Assembly (NCBI GenBank): GCA_024644235.1
Contig: JAHELJ010000004.1
Coordinates: 174,159 to 238,158, forward strand
Origin: Lewinellaceae bacterium
Lineage (GTDB): Bacteria; Bacteroidota; Bacteroidia; Chitinophagales; Saprospiraceae
DNA: 64,000 nucleotides
Direction: 5' to 3'
Positions within the stretch are counted from its first letter, which is position 1. Each line of letters begins with the position of its first letter. Below are positions 39,164-47,980 of this stretch, one piece after another. A model generated the notes under the pieces. That model had not been told where the DNA came from. It ran no database searches and worked only from the letters and a program-made list of their open reading frames with translations. The translations under genes were made by a program, and so were the position numbers.

Positions 39164-41230
39164 ATGAAGAGGATAATGACCCTGCTGCTGTGTGCAGCCA
39201 TACCCCTATCCCTGCTTGCCCAGGAAAGAACCTGTGGTTTTGACCGCCACCTTGATTCACAAATTGAAAAGGATATTAAATTGCTCTCCAGATTGGAGGT
39301 GCAAGAGACTTCCCTTCGGAAGTTTGCAAAATCCAGAAGTCTAGCCTCTGGTCAATACGACATCCCGGTCGTGGTACATGTCCTTCATAAAAATGAAAAA
39401 GTTGGAGTAGGCACGAATATCAGCGATGCACAAATTTTTAGTGCAATAGAACGGCTAAATGATGCTTTTAGTGGGAAGGGCTTTTATTCTGGCTCCGATA
39501 GCGGCATTAAATTCAATTTGGCGGCACGATCTCCCTTTTGCACAGAGACTGCGGGAATCGTTCGGGTATCGGCACAGTCAGTTTGTGTTGACGGTGATTG
39601 CTATGCAGAGAAAGGTCTGACAGCAAAGAATGAAAACGCAGTTAAATTATTGAGTAGTTGGCCATCATCAGACTACCTAAATATATGGGTGGTAAGTGAG
39701 ATTGAGGACAACAATGGTCAAGGGGGTATACAGGCGTTTGCAGATTTTCCTGGAGTTGCTGTGGAACATGACGGTATTGTCATTCTTTATAATGTCCTTG
39801 GTGCCCAAAACGAGGCCGGATCGTTTAATCTCAAATCAAGTGCTCAATTGGGTTCAATTCTCATCCATGAAGTAGGACACTCGCTAGGTCTTTATCACAC
39901 CTTTGAAGGTGACGATTTGAATCGCGACGGATACAGCGATCGTTGTCCTTCCTTCACCGGATGTGGTCCATTGAAGGGAGATTGTCTTGACGATACCCCT
40001 CCACATAAACGAACACAAAATAGTTGTCCGGTTGATCAGATAAATGTTTGTGATGGTGGTACTTCGAACGAACTAGTCATTCACAACTTTATGGATTATT
40101 CTAGTGAAGACTGTCAATCCGAGTTTACTGATGATCAAATTCAGCGCATGCAAAGCATGCTACAGAGTGCAAGATCATCCTGGACTAAGTCTCTTGCTCA
40201 TTTACCCCTGGAATATTTTCAGGCGGGAACATCGACATGCATTCCCCAGACAAAAATTTTGACCAACTCATTTGGTCTCGGCATCGTCGAATTTCAGTTG
40301 GCCGATCTGTCAGAAGTTTCAGGTTCTGCCACGGAAGATGGAGGATATGTAGATAATTGGTGTGCTGCTGCCCAGGTGCAGGCAGGTAAATCATATTCAA
40401 TGTTTATCAATACCGGTGATCGCAACTACCAGAATGTGAAGGTATTTTGTGATTTCAATGCCGATGGTGATTTTGGAGATGCCGGAGAGGAGATTTTCGC
40501 TTCAGACTATAAAAAAATCCACTCCGGTAAAATCACCATTCCAAATTCAGCCAAGAAAGGTGTGCCACTGCGCCTTCGATCCATCGCCGGGTATGCAGGG
40601 TTCGAAATTGCCGATGCCTGCCATCAGCCATACTATGGCCAGGTGGAAGATTATAGTTTGATCGTTGGAAATCTCTCCATGCCAGTAACAATAAAGTCCC
40701 TGAAAGCATCACTGAATGGACAGGGAAGCCTTATCAGTTGGCTAGCCCGAGGTGAGCAGCACATCAAGAGCTATGATGTGGAACGATCGGAGAACGGTAC
40801 ACACTTTGACAAAATCGCTTCCATCACCGGAAAGAGAAAGTCTTATTCAAAATATCAGCATTTGGATTCGCAGGTGAAAGCTGGAGATAATTTCTATCGA
40901 CTACGAATTCATACGGTCAACAATGAAGTATATCTAAGTGAGATGATCTACCTGTCTAATGAGAAGGAGGTCGCAAATAATAATTACACTGTGTATCCCA
41001 ACCCGATAGTAGGATTCAAAACTCGCATCGAAAGCGTTGGTACCGAACAGGTTGCTGGAATACGAAGAGTTGAATTGCTTGACAATAGTGGCAATATGAT
41101 AGCTCTTCTTCATTCAGGTATAGCTGATCCGACCGCAGATCTTAGCTTACCATCAATTGAGCGAGGAGTTTATTACTTGCGCATCACCAGTAAGAATGGG
41201 GTGACTATGAAGAGAATAAGCAAATTATGA
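39164..41230 (+). CDS. Secreted pappalysin-like metalloprotease with GEVED domain, type A sorting tail
   Basis: This is a 688-aa secreted zinc protease. A signal peptide (LLLCAAIPLSLLAQ) is followed by a short pro-region. The metzincin catalytic domain has the zinc motif HEVGHSLGLYH at 235-245 and a Met-turn NFMDYSSEDC, as in the M43/pappalysin family. Next come a GEVED-type beta domain (VFCDFNADGDFGDAGEEIFA to YGQVEDYSLIV), a fibronectin-like stretch (SYDVERSENGTHFDKIASIT) and a C-terminal type A tail (YTVYPNP ... GVYYLRITSKNG). It probably degrades extracellular proteins after export by the type IX system. A strong terminator follows. Confidence 0.93.
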   Translation: MKRIMTLLLCAAIPLSLLAQERTCGFDRHLDSQIEKDIKLLSRLEVQETSLRKFAKSRSLASGQYDIPVVVHVLHKNEKVGVGTNISDAQIFSAIERLNDAFSGKGFYSGSDSGIKFNLAARSPFCTETAGIVRVSAQSVCVDGDCYAEKGLTAKNENAVKLLSSWPSSDYLNIWVVSEIEDNNGQGGIQAFADFPGVAVEHDGIVILYNVLGAQNEAGSFNLKSSAQLGSILIHEVGHSLGLYHTFEGDDLNRDGYSDRCPSFTGCGPLKGDCLDDTPPHKRTQNSCPVDQINVCDGGTSNELVIHNFMDYSSEDCQSEFTDDQIQRMQSMLQSARSSWTKSLAHLPLEYFQAGTSTCIPQTKILTNSFGLGIVEFQLADLSEVSGSATEDGGYVDNWCAAAQVQAGKSYSMFINTGDRNYQNVKVFCDFNADGDFGDAGEEIFASDYKKIHSGKITIPNSAKKGVPLRLRSIAGYAGFEIADACHQPYYGQVEDYSLIVGNLSMPVTIKSLKASLNGQGSLISWLARGEQHIKSYDVERSENGTHFDKIASITGKRKSYSKYQHLDSQVKAGDNFYRLRIHTVNNEVYLSEMIYLSNEKEVANNNYTVYPNPIVGFKTRIESVGTEQVAGIRRVELLDNSGNMIALLHSGIADPTADLSLPSIERGVYYLRITSKNGVTMKRISKL

Positions 41231-41288
41231 TGGCAGAATAACACTGGTGACGAAAAAAATCAGCAGTATGTATAATTGATTACTTTTA

Positions 41289-41324
41289 TGTGCGTTACTC
41301 AATAGATTAACGCACACTTTTTTT
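41289..41324 (+). terminator. Intrinsic terminator after the pappalysin-like gene
   Basis: TGTGCGTTA (41289-41297) pairs with TAACGCACA (41308-41316), 9 bp around a 10-base loop, followed after one base by seven Ts. It lies 59 bases after the stop. Confidence 0.88.
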
Positions 41325-41367
41325 GCGCAACTGGAGCTAACATCGCGCTTTTCTGTTTTTCTTTTCC

Positions 41368-41446
41368 ACGAACACTTGATCGATTAGATCGTATTTCCTT
41401 ACGAACACTTTGGGCTATGTACCCCTGAGATCTTCTTTGCGAACAC
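41368..41446 (+). repeat. Three spaced CGAACAC direct repeats upstream of a metalloprotease gene
   Basis: ACGAACACTT occurs at 41368-41377 and again at 41401-41410, and GCGAACACC follows at 41439-41447. Each is preceded by a pyrimidine-rich stretch. Spacing is 33 and 38 bases. They lie in the 240-base leader of the gene at 41471 and could be binding sites. No regulator is known from the sequence. Confidence 0.4.
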
Positions 41447-41470
41447 CGTAACGTTTAAAAGGAGATTAGT

Positions 41471-43255
41471 ATGGCTCGTTTTACCGCCTTGGTAAAGGGA
41501 TTAACATTGTTATTTTTTTTTCAAGTTGCCCAACTATCAAATGCAACTACGATCATTCCCTATGAAAATCTCGGTCATTTGGCCAGAGAAAGTGACCATG
41601 TACTGGTTGCCAGGGTATTAGAAAATTTTGAAGAGAAGGCCGGGGATGTAACCAACTATCGAAGTAAACTTCGAGTACTCAATCCTATTAAGAGCCAATT
41701 GAATCTCGGCGAATCTTTTACGATCGATAAGTGGGAGCAGAAAGTTGGAGAAATGATTCGGGTGATGTGGGGTGATATACATCTAGAAGAAGGAAAGACT
41801 TACTTACTGTTTCTGGCAGATATGCCAGATGGATCGCTGCAACCGATTTGTTTCTCCTACTATCTTTTTGAAGAGATTCACTTTGAAGGTGAAATCATCA
41901 TGCAACCATCAGAATATTCAAAAGAATTTATTCTTGTGGAAGAGTTCCCTCATGAGCCACTAGTTCCCTTTCGGAAAAAACAATTATTAGAACATCTTCA
42001 AGAAGTGGTAGGATACCGGACAGAATGGAATAGCCGCACTTTTAGACTATCTGAAGACCTGTACGCATCTGCACCTGATCATCAAAGAGCAGCCCCAAAT
42101 CACTGCTCTTTCCTCGGCACCAGTAATAATTTCAGATGGCTCAATCTACCTGATCAACCTATCGAAGTACACTATGCCGCCGCAGGTGACGCCGGATGCT
42201 CCAGTGCACACGAGATGATTCAACATGCGGTTGATTCCCTCAATATCTATTATGGCGGAATCAATTTGATAGACGGTGGCACTTTTTCAGGATTTGTTCC
42301 AGACTGTGCCAGTGGGACTTCACAAGGATCCAATCTGCCAGATTACATCAGCTCCAACTATGGCAGTAGCCGACACACCTTGGTTCAATTTGATGATCCC
42401 TGTAATAAGATTCCGAGCCTATCTGGATGTTCTGGCACTCTAGCGGTGGGTGGCTTGTATGGAATAGGTACCCATTTGTATGATGGAAATACCTGGTGGA
42501 CGGGTGCTTACGGGTACGTTGTAGTCAACAATGGAGTCGGTTCGTGCATGTGTAGTATGGGCACCTATGGGTCCATGATTACCCACGAATTGACTCATAC
42601 CCTTGGTCTTGGTCATATCTCCTCACTTTCCGGACCAGCTAATATGAATCCATCGTGCTGCAACGAGATTGAAAATCTCGATCTCGATTGCGTCAATTAT
42701 GTTTATGAGTCTTCGGCCATTCTTCCTGTTGAGCTCGTAGACTTTCAAGCGGAAGGGGGTGAGGTCGTCAATTGGATTGAATGGGAAACAGCTTCTGAAA
42801 TCAATTCTGACTACTTTGTGGTGGAAAGGAGTATAGATGCCAAAGAGTCATCTTTTACTTCCATTGGGACACTTCCAGCTGCCGGCAACCGTGATCAACC
42901 CAGTCTTTATGAATTGATTGATAAGTATCCGGCGGTGCATAACTACTACCGTTTGAAAAGTGTTGACCTGGATGGAAGTACACAGTATTCCGAGATTATT
43001 TATCTCAGACGTCATCCGAATGTAGATATTTCTGTCTATCCTACTGATGTAGAAGATCGGACTAATGTAAGGATCCCTTCTTCTTACATAGGTGCCACGG
43101 TAGACCTTATTCATCCATCGGGAAAATTGATTCGTCGTGTCGGCCTGCATGAGGAATATAATCTGATCGACATGCATGATCTGCCACCGGGAATCTACCT
43201 GATCCGGGTCCTACATTCTGTGGGACAAGCGTCATTCAAGGTCCGGAAATTCTAA
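41471..43255 (+). CDS. Secreted matrixin-like zinc metalloprotease, type A sorting tail
   Basis: This is a 594-aa secreted protein. A signal peptide (LTLLFFFQVAQLSNA) precedes an N-terminal domain of about 170 aa without a known match (SDHVLVARVLENFEEKAGDV onward). The catalytic domain has the zinc motif HELTHTLGLGH at 372-382, followed by GPANMNPSCC as the likely Met-turn. A beta-sandwich segment (ELVDFQAEGGEVVNWIEWET) leads to the C-terminal type A sorting domain (VDISVYPTDVEDRTNVRIPS ... GIYLIRVLHSV). The start is preceded by AAAAGGAGATTAGT, a rare clear Shine-Dalgarno for this genome segment. It is likely an extracellular protease exported by the type IX system. Confidence 0.91.
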   Translation: MARFTALVKGLTLLFFFQVAQLSNATTIIPYENLGHLARESDHVLVARVLENFEEKAGDVTNYRSKLRVLNPIKSQLNLGESFTIDKWEQKVGEMIRVMWGDIHLEEGKTYLLFLADMPDGSLQPICFSYYLFEEIHFEGEIIMQPSEYSKEFILVEEFPHEPLVPFRKKQLLEHLQEVVGYRTEWNSRTFRLSEDLYASAPDHQRAAPNHCSFLGTSNNFRWLNLPDQPIEVHYAAAGDAGCSSAHEMIQHAVDSLNIYYGGINLIDGGTFSGFVPDCASGTSQGSNLPDYISSNYGSSRHTLVQFDDPCNKIPSLSGCSGTLAVGGLYGIGTHLYDGNTWWTGAYGYVVVNNGVGSCMCSMGTYGSMITHELTHTLGLGHISSLSGPANMNPSCCNEIENLDLDCVNYVYESSAILPVELVDFQAEGGEVVNWIEWETASEINSDYFVVERSIDAKESSFTSIGTLPAAGNRDQPSLYELIDKYPAVHNYYRLKSVDLDGSTQYSEIIYLRRHPNVDISVYPTDVEDRTNVRIPSSYIGATVDLIHPSGKLIRRVGLHEEYNLIDMHDLPPGIYLIRVLHSVGQASFKVRKF

Positions 43256-43271
43256 TTAGGCAGGCGATAAA

Positions 43272-43301
43272 TTGCCTAAATTCAATTTGATTGTATCTTT
43301 G
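43272..43301 (+). promoter_or_regulatory. Promoter of tRNA-Lys
   Basis: TTG (43272-43274), 19 bases and TATCTTTG (43294-43301) fit the Bacteroidetes -33/-7 pattern. The mature tRNA starts 27 bases after the -7 element. Confidence 0.75.
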
Positions 43302-43327
43302 CACACGCAAAAAATGCTTTTGCGGTT

Positions 43328-43400
43328 GACCGCGTAGCTCAGTTGGTAGAGCAACGGCCTTTTAAGCCGTGGGCCCTGGGTTCGAGCCCCAGCGCGGTCA
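43328..43400 (+). tRNA. trnK: tRNA-Lys (anticodon TTT)
   Basis: A 73-nt cloverleaf can be folded by hand. Acceptor GACCGCG pairs with CGCGGTC and the discriminator is A43400. The anticodon stem is ACGGC/GCCGT around CTTTTAA, giving anticodon TTT at 43361-43363. The D-arm is AGCTCAGTTGGTAGAGC and the T-loop TTCGAGC. CCA is not encoded. It lies alone between secreted-protein genes with its own promoter and terminator. Confidence 0.97.
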
Positions 43401-43410
43401 CGACCCTCCC

Positions 43411-43443
43411 AAGGGCTTCTTCAATGATGAAGAAGCCCTTTTT
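43411..43443 (+). terminator. Intrinsic terminator after tRNA-Lys
   Basis: AAGGGCTTCTTCA (43411-43423) and TGAAGAAGCCCTT (43428-43440) form a perfect 13-bp stem around ATGA, running into a five-T tract (43439-43443). Confidence 0.95.
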
Positions 43444-43551
43444 CTATGCAATTCACTACCAGGGAATCAATACATTATAATATTTTGTAATGTTTAATCA
43501 ATTTTTTATTAGTTAAATACAAATTATAATTTTATTTAATATCTTAGTTTT

Positions 43552-43571
43552 TCATTGACGTGGGTCAATGA
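43552..43571 (+). promoter_or_regulatory. Perfect leader hairpin before the cadherin-like gene
   Basis: TCATTGAC (43552-43559) and GTCAATGA (43564-43571) pair perfectly around GTGG, 19 bases before the ATG at 43591, at the end of a very AT-rich stretch (about 43480-43550). It could be an operator or a 5'-leader stem. Role unknown. Confidence 0.45.
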
Positions 43572-43590
43572 GTGATAAGACTAAGATCTC

Positions 43591-44952
43591 ATGCCAAACC
43601 CTTCATTAAGGCTGTTGTTTGGAGTGGTTTCCTACGCCATTTATCTGGCTCTGCTGCCTCGTATGATTACCTCCAATGATACCACTGTCGATTTGCTTTG
43701 GCCAGCAGATGGAGATACTGTGATTGTTAGAGATGATCGCACGAATGTATCAGAAGATGTATCAGTAAAAATCAAAGTATTAAGGAATGATCTAAGCCCC
43801 ATTGATCCATGGGATAGCAGTTCTTTGGAAGTGGTCATTCAACCTGTATTTGGAAATACAACTGTGGATATCCAAGGTGGATGCATTATTTATACACCCA
43901 GTCCCGATTACTATGGTCCAGACTCACTTGTGTACAATGTATGTAACCTAAGTGGTGCCTGTGGTCAAGCAATGGTCTGGATTTTGGTTCATCCCATCAA
44001 CGATCCTCCGGTAGTGCACGATGACCTGGATACAACCTGGGAGGATGAGATATTGATGATCGACATCATGGCAAATGATAACGACGATCTCGATAACGGG
44101 CTTGTAGACCCAATGACTATGCAGATTCATGGCATACGAGCACCATTGCATGGTAGTATCGAAATCGATCACGCCGAGAACAAAATCCGGTATCGACCAA
44201 ACCTAAATTATTTTGGTAATGACTACTTTGAATATTCACTCTGTGATAGTGGTCATCCCATGCCTGCCTTGTGTGATACAGCCGGGGTGAAGATACATGT
44301 TCGACCGACCAACGATCCCCCTCAACTGAACAAGGATATTGATAGTACCTTCAAAGATTTATTGGCGGTGGTAGAGGTGCTTGCAAATGATTACGATACG
44401 ATCGATGAGCAAAGGCATCTGGATTGGTCCAGTTTAAGTACTGATGGTCTCATACAACCCCATCACGGCTTCACTTATGTGGATAACGAAGTGGGATTGA
44501 TTGTCTATGTGCCAACACTAGGTTTTACCGGTGTTGATTCTTTTCAGTACAGTGTCTGCGACAAAGGATTGACTCCGGCAATGTGTGATACCACATGGGT
44601 GATCATTCACGTACTGGATGAGGAAATTGGGTCTCAGCCACCTAGAGGATCTTTAATAGGAGGTCAGAAAGTCTCCGAAAATAATATACCAGTCATTGGG
44701 GAAACTGATGAGCAAAGTCTGATTTTTCCCAATCCGGCAATTGATGAAATAAACATAATTTTTCCTTCGTCTGAAAAAAACTGGGAGTCATTTTATATTT
44801 CAAACTCAGTCGGACAAAGATGGCAGGTTTATCCAAATCGGGATAATAACGGGATAGGTAAATTGAGATTCCATAATTTGAGTCCCGGAATATATTATTT
44901 GATCTGTACAGGTGCCAGGATAACAAATACTTATTCTTTTATAGTAGAATAG
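43591..44952 (+). CDS. Secreted cadherin/Ig-like tandem-repeat protein, type A sorting tail
   Basis: This is a 453-aa protein with an N-terminal hydrophobic segment (LLFGVVSYAIYLALLP) and three tandem cadherin-like/Big_9-type units of about 100 aa. Each has xVLxNDx (KIKVLRNDLSPIDPW, MIDIMANDNDDLDNGLVDPM, VVEVLANDYDTIDEQRHLDW), a YxPxxxYxGxDSxxYxVC motif and a closing VHPINDPPV-type linker. A linker leads to a type A sorting tail (LIFPNPAIDEINIIFPSSEK, GIYYLICTGA). The Asp-rich ND motifs suggest calcium binding. It is likely a surface or matrix protein; no enzymatic motif was seen. Confidence 0.86.
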   Translation: MPNPSLRLLFGVVSYAIYLALLPRMITSNDTTVDLLWPADGDTVIVRDDRTNVSEDVSVKIKVLRNDLSPIDPWDSSSLEVVIQPVFGNTTVDIQGGCIIYTPSPDYYGPDSLVYNVCNLSGACGQAMVWILVHPINDPPVVHDDLDTTWEDEILMIDIMANDNDDLDNGLVDPMTMQIHGIRAPLHGSIEIDHAENKIRYRPNLNYFGNDYFEYSLCDSGHPMPALCDTAGVKIHVRPTNDPPQLNKDIDSTFKDLLAVVEVLANDYDTIDEQRHLDWSSLSTDGLIQPHHGFTYVDNEVGLIVYVPTLGFTGVDSFQYSVCDKGLTPAMCDTTWVIIHVLDEEIGSQPPRGSLIGGQKVSENNIPVIGETDEQSLIFPNPAIDEINIIFPSSEKNWESFYISNSVGQRWQVYPNRDNNGIGKLRFHNLSPGIYYLICTGARITNTYSFIVE

Positions 44953-45209
44953 GCACTTGGTCGAGTATCGTTTCAAACAGATAATTTCAATTCTTAGAAT
45001 ATTAGTTAGAATCCATCAGTTCATTTCTAAGCTGATTAGCAACAATCAAAAAATTGTAATTAATATGATTTTGACTCAATTTATTTCCTGCTATAGTAAT
45101 TTTTAAAATAAAAATGATTTTTATCGGAATATTCCAATAAGATTCAATTTATGAGAATGGAGTCTCAAGTACTGCAATCCTTTTTGAAGAAATGGCCGGG
45201 GTTTAATTT

Positions 45210-46391
45210 TTATTCTCTAACGGCTTTGGAAAGCGCATTTTGAATATCCTCTACGATGTCGTCAATATGTTCCAGTCCAACAGAAATTCTTACCAGGCTA
45301 TCGGTTATTCCTACGTCAGCCCGTTCATCTTCAGATAATTTGCTGTGAGTCGAGGTAGCAGGGTGAGTGGCTATGGTACGACTATCACCCAGATTTGCAG
45401 ATAATGAACACATTTCCAAAGCATTCATGAAGCTTCTTCCCTGCACTATTCCCCCATTGATGAAGAATGAAACAATGCCACCGCCCAATCGCATTTGGCT
45501 GGTGGCCAGTTCATACTGAGGGTGAGAAGGCAAATGAGGATACATAACCTTGGATACCGATGGATGCTGCTCCAGATATTGCGCCAAAGCCAGAGCATTT
45601 GAAGAATGTTTTTCCATGCGCAGATGAAGCGTCTCCAGACTTTTAGAAAGAATCCACGCATTGAAAGGTGACATGGCTGGACCTGTATGCCGGCAGAAAA
45701 AGACAATCTTTTCGATTAATTCTGCATTGCCAACTACTATGCCACCTAGAGTCCTTCCCTGACCATCAATATATTTAGTGGTGCTATGAGTTACAAGATC
45801 TACCCCATAATTTATCGGGTTTTGGATAACGGGAGTCGAAAAACAATTATCGACATTTAATATTAATCCATGTTTTTTGGCTAGCTGACTTGCTTGCTCC
45901 AAATCAATTAATGCAAGACCTGGGTTTGAAGGTGTTTCCAGCAGGATCATTTTGGTATTCGGTCGAATATGCGATTCCCATTCTTCTATTTTGCCCGGCT
46001 CAACATAATCGCTTTCGATCCCGAATCTGGGAAGGATCTGGGTGAGTATTTGATGGGTTGATCCAAACACCGCCCGACTCGCTAATAAGTGCTCACCCTT
46101 GCTAAGTATTCCGGCTATACTTGCCCATATAGCTGCCATTCCAGAGGATGTGGGGAATCCCGATTCTGCGCCCTCCAAACGACACATCTTCCGGCAGAAT
46201 TCATCCGTATTCGGATTTGCATAGCGCGAATAAATGTCACCTTCCTCATCACCGGCAAACATGGCTGCCATCTGTTCAGCATCTTGAAAAGTAAAACTGG
46301 AGGTCATGAAAAGTGGGACACTATGCTCACGATATTGGGTTCGTTCCAGCTGGCCTCGAATGTTCTCTGTCTCTGGTTTAAGTTTAGCCAT
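45210..46391 (-). CDS. metZ: O-acyl-homoserine sulfhydrylase (Cys/Met metabolism PLP enzyme)
   Basis: This 393-aa fold-type I PLP enzyme probably makes homocysteine from an O-acyl-homoserine and sulfide. The PLP lysine is Lys206 in THSTTKYIDGQGR. Other family segments are YSRYANPNTDEFCRKMCRLE, FPTSSGMAAIWASIAGILS, LLETPSNPGLALIDLE and SLSANLGDSRTIATHPATST. It is most like the succinylhomoserine sulfhydrylase (MetZ) subgroup, but metX nearby may supply the O-acetyl form. A close relative such as cystathionine synthase or lyase cannot be fully excluded. Its ATG overlaps the end of the OsmC gene by 8 bases. Confidence 0.9.
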   Translation of the reverse strand: MAKLKPETENIRGQLERTQYREHSVPLFMTSSFTFQDAEQMAAMFAGDEEGDIYSRYANPNTDEFCRKMCRLEGAESGFPTSSGMAAIWASIAGILSKGEHLLASRAVFGSTHQILTQILPRFGIESDYVEPGKIEEWESHIRPNTKMILLETPSNPGLALIDLEQASQLAKKHGLILNVDNCFSTPVIQNPINYGVDLVTHSTTKYIDGQGRTLGGIVVGNAELIEKIVFFCRHTGPAMSPFNAWILSKSLETLHLRMEKHSSNALALAQYLEQHPSVSKVMYPHLPSHPQYELATSQMRLGGGIVSFFINGGIVQGRSFMNALEMCSLSANLGDSRTIATHPATSTHSKLSEDERADVGITDSLVRISVGLEHIDDIVEDIQNALSKAVRE

Positions 46392-46824
46392 TTTTGGAAG
46401 TATCGTGGATGGTGAACTCAGTGGTGATCGAAGCAGTCTTCTTCAATAGCTGTGCTACAGTACAGTATTTGTCAATGCTAAGATCAATCGCCTGTTTTGC
46501 CTTGTTGGCTTTTATTTGTCCCCAGAGGTGAAAATGCATATGGATTTCCCTGAATTCCGAATATGTTTCAATTTTCTCCTTAACCGCTTTGATTTCGATT
46601 TTGATGTCATTCAGTGACTGCCGTTGCTTTTGGAGTATTAGCACTACATCAATAGCGCTGCATGTACCCAACCCCATAATCACAAGTTCGGTGGGCCGGG
46701 CACCTTTGTTCGTTCCACCGATACCAGGATCGGCATCGGTAACCACCTCATGGCCAAGTCCATTTCGGGATATTAGATGAAACAGTCCCGAGTTTCTCTC
46801 AATATTAATTGTCATAACAGACAT
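46384..46824 (-). CDS. OsmC-family peroxiredoxin-like protein
   Basis: This 146-aa OsmC/Ohr-fold protein probably reduces hydroperoxides with its two cysteines, Cys55 (GLGTCSAIDVV) and Cys121 (DKYCTVAQLL). The conserved Arg43 and Glu46 lie in GARPTELVIMG. Spacing fits the YhfA-like OsmC subgroup. It is the first gene of a two-gene unit with metZ (8-base overlap), so thiol/peroxide chemistry is coupled to homocysteine synthesis. It is divergent from metX over a 148-base region. Confidence 0.88.
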   Translation of the reverse strand: MSVMTINIERNSGLFHLISRNGLGHEVVTDADPGIGGTNKGARPTELVIMGLGTCSAIDVVLILQKQRQSLNDIKIEIKAVKEKIETYSEFREIHMHFHLWGQIKANKAKQAIDLSIDKYCTVAQLLKKTASITTEFTIHDTSKNG

Positions 46825-46972
46825 AAGCGCTCCCGGTTGAAATTAGAATGATGTAAAGATGGCTATAATTGCGTAAAATTTTTACAGCCGTAGGTGGTCA
46901 GCGCCTGATCATTGTTAATATTAGCTTGATTATCTTGCGAGTTTAATACTGCCTATAAAGAAGATCGCAAAT

Positions 46973-47980
46973 TTGGATTTGCTAAAGCATAATAACGAGT
47001 TTAAGCTGGAATGCGGACTAAGTCTGGCCTCGATTGAGCTAGGCTTCACCACCCATGGTAGGCCAAATGCGGATCAATCAAATGTTATCTGGATCTGCCA
47101 CGCACTTACTGCCAACTCTGATCCGATCGAGTGGTGGCCCGGACTGGTGGGCAGTGGAAAGCTGTATGACCCTGAAAAGCACTTTATTATTTGTGCAAAC
47201 ATGCTTGGATCTTGCTATGGATCTACCAATGCCGGCAGCTACCCTCCTGGCAGTTCTAAACCGTATGGTCAGGCATTTCCCTTGATCACAATCAGAGATA
47301 TGGTGCATGCACTAAAACTTTTGAAGGATCATTTGGGTGTTCGCAGGATTAACCTCGCCACTGGAGGTTCGATGGGGGGACAACAAGTGCTTGAATGGGC
47401 TATTATAGAACCGGATGTATTTGAGAATATATGCGTGATCGGTACCAATGCAAAACATTCTCCCTGGGGGGTAGCCTATAACGAAGCGCAGAGAATGGCT
47501 CTGGAAGCAGATTCTTCCCTGTGGCAAAATGGGCCGGAAAAGGGTAAAGCGGGCTTGGAAGCTGCTAGAGCCATAGCTATGCTCAGTTACCGGAATTATG
47601 AGGCATATCACCGCACCCAGTTCGATGCTGACGAGAAACTTGATGATTATAGAGCAAGCTCTTATCAGCGATATCAGGGGCTCAAATTGAGCCGGAGATT
47701 TGATCCGTGGGCATATCTCACGCTTTCCAAGGCCATGGATGCTCACGATGTAGGCCGAGGCCGGGGTGGGGCGGAATCAGCATTGGACGGAATAAAGGCC
47801 CGGGCTCTGATTTTTGGGATAGAAACAGATAACCTTTTTCCAATCAGGGAGCAGATCTATCTCAGCAAGCACATACCAAAAAGTATACTAAAGGTGATTG
47901 ATTCGCCATTTGGCCATGATGGCTTTTTGATTGAAAGTGAGCAGATTAGTCAGTTTGTAAGGGAATTTATGAAATGGTAA
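46973..47980 (+). CDS. metX: Homoserine O-acyltransferase MetX
   Basis: MetX activates homoserine with an acyl group (acetyl-CoA in most family members) for methionine synthesis. The 335-aa alpha/beta-hydrolase has the nucleophile Ser133 in GGSMGGQQVLEW, the oxyanion-side WWPGLVG, the catalytic Asp in ETDNLFPI and His in FGHDGFL. No ATG exists upstream of the conserved region. The frame opens after a TAG at 46922, and TTG 46973 or TTG 46979 are the best starts. Its 3' end overlaps pyc by 7 bases (ATGGTAA). With metZ on the other strand it forms a divergent methionine locus. Confidence 0.92.
   Translation: MDLLKHNNEFKLECGLSLASIELGFTTHGRPNADQSNVIWICHALTANSDPIEWWPGLVGSGKLYDPEKHFIICANMLGSCYGSTNAGSYPPGSSKPYGQAFPLITIRDMVHALKLLKDHLGVRRINLATGGSMGGQQVLEWAIIEPDVFENICVIGTNAKHSPWGVAYNEAQRMALEADSSLWQNGPEKGKAGLEAARAIAMLSYRNYEAYHRTQFDADEKLDDYRASSYQRYQGLKLSRRFDPWAYLTLSKAMDAHDVGRGRGGAESALDGIKARALIFGIETDNLFPIREQIYLSKHIPKSILKVIDSPFGHDGFLIESEQISQFVREFMKW

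Noticed and set aside
43328..43443. tRNA-Lys as an integration site of a mobile element
   Set aside because: No integrase gene and no duplicated tRNA 3' end were seen nearby. The tRNA has its own promoter and terminator.
46925..46990. SAM-II riboswitch before metX
   Set aside because: A 6-bp inverted repeat and GCTAAAG are present, but the loop spacing and the required pseudoknot pairs do not fit well, and GCTAAAG would lie inside the coding region. It is not called as a feature.
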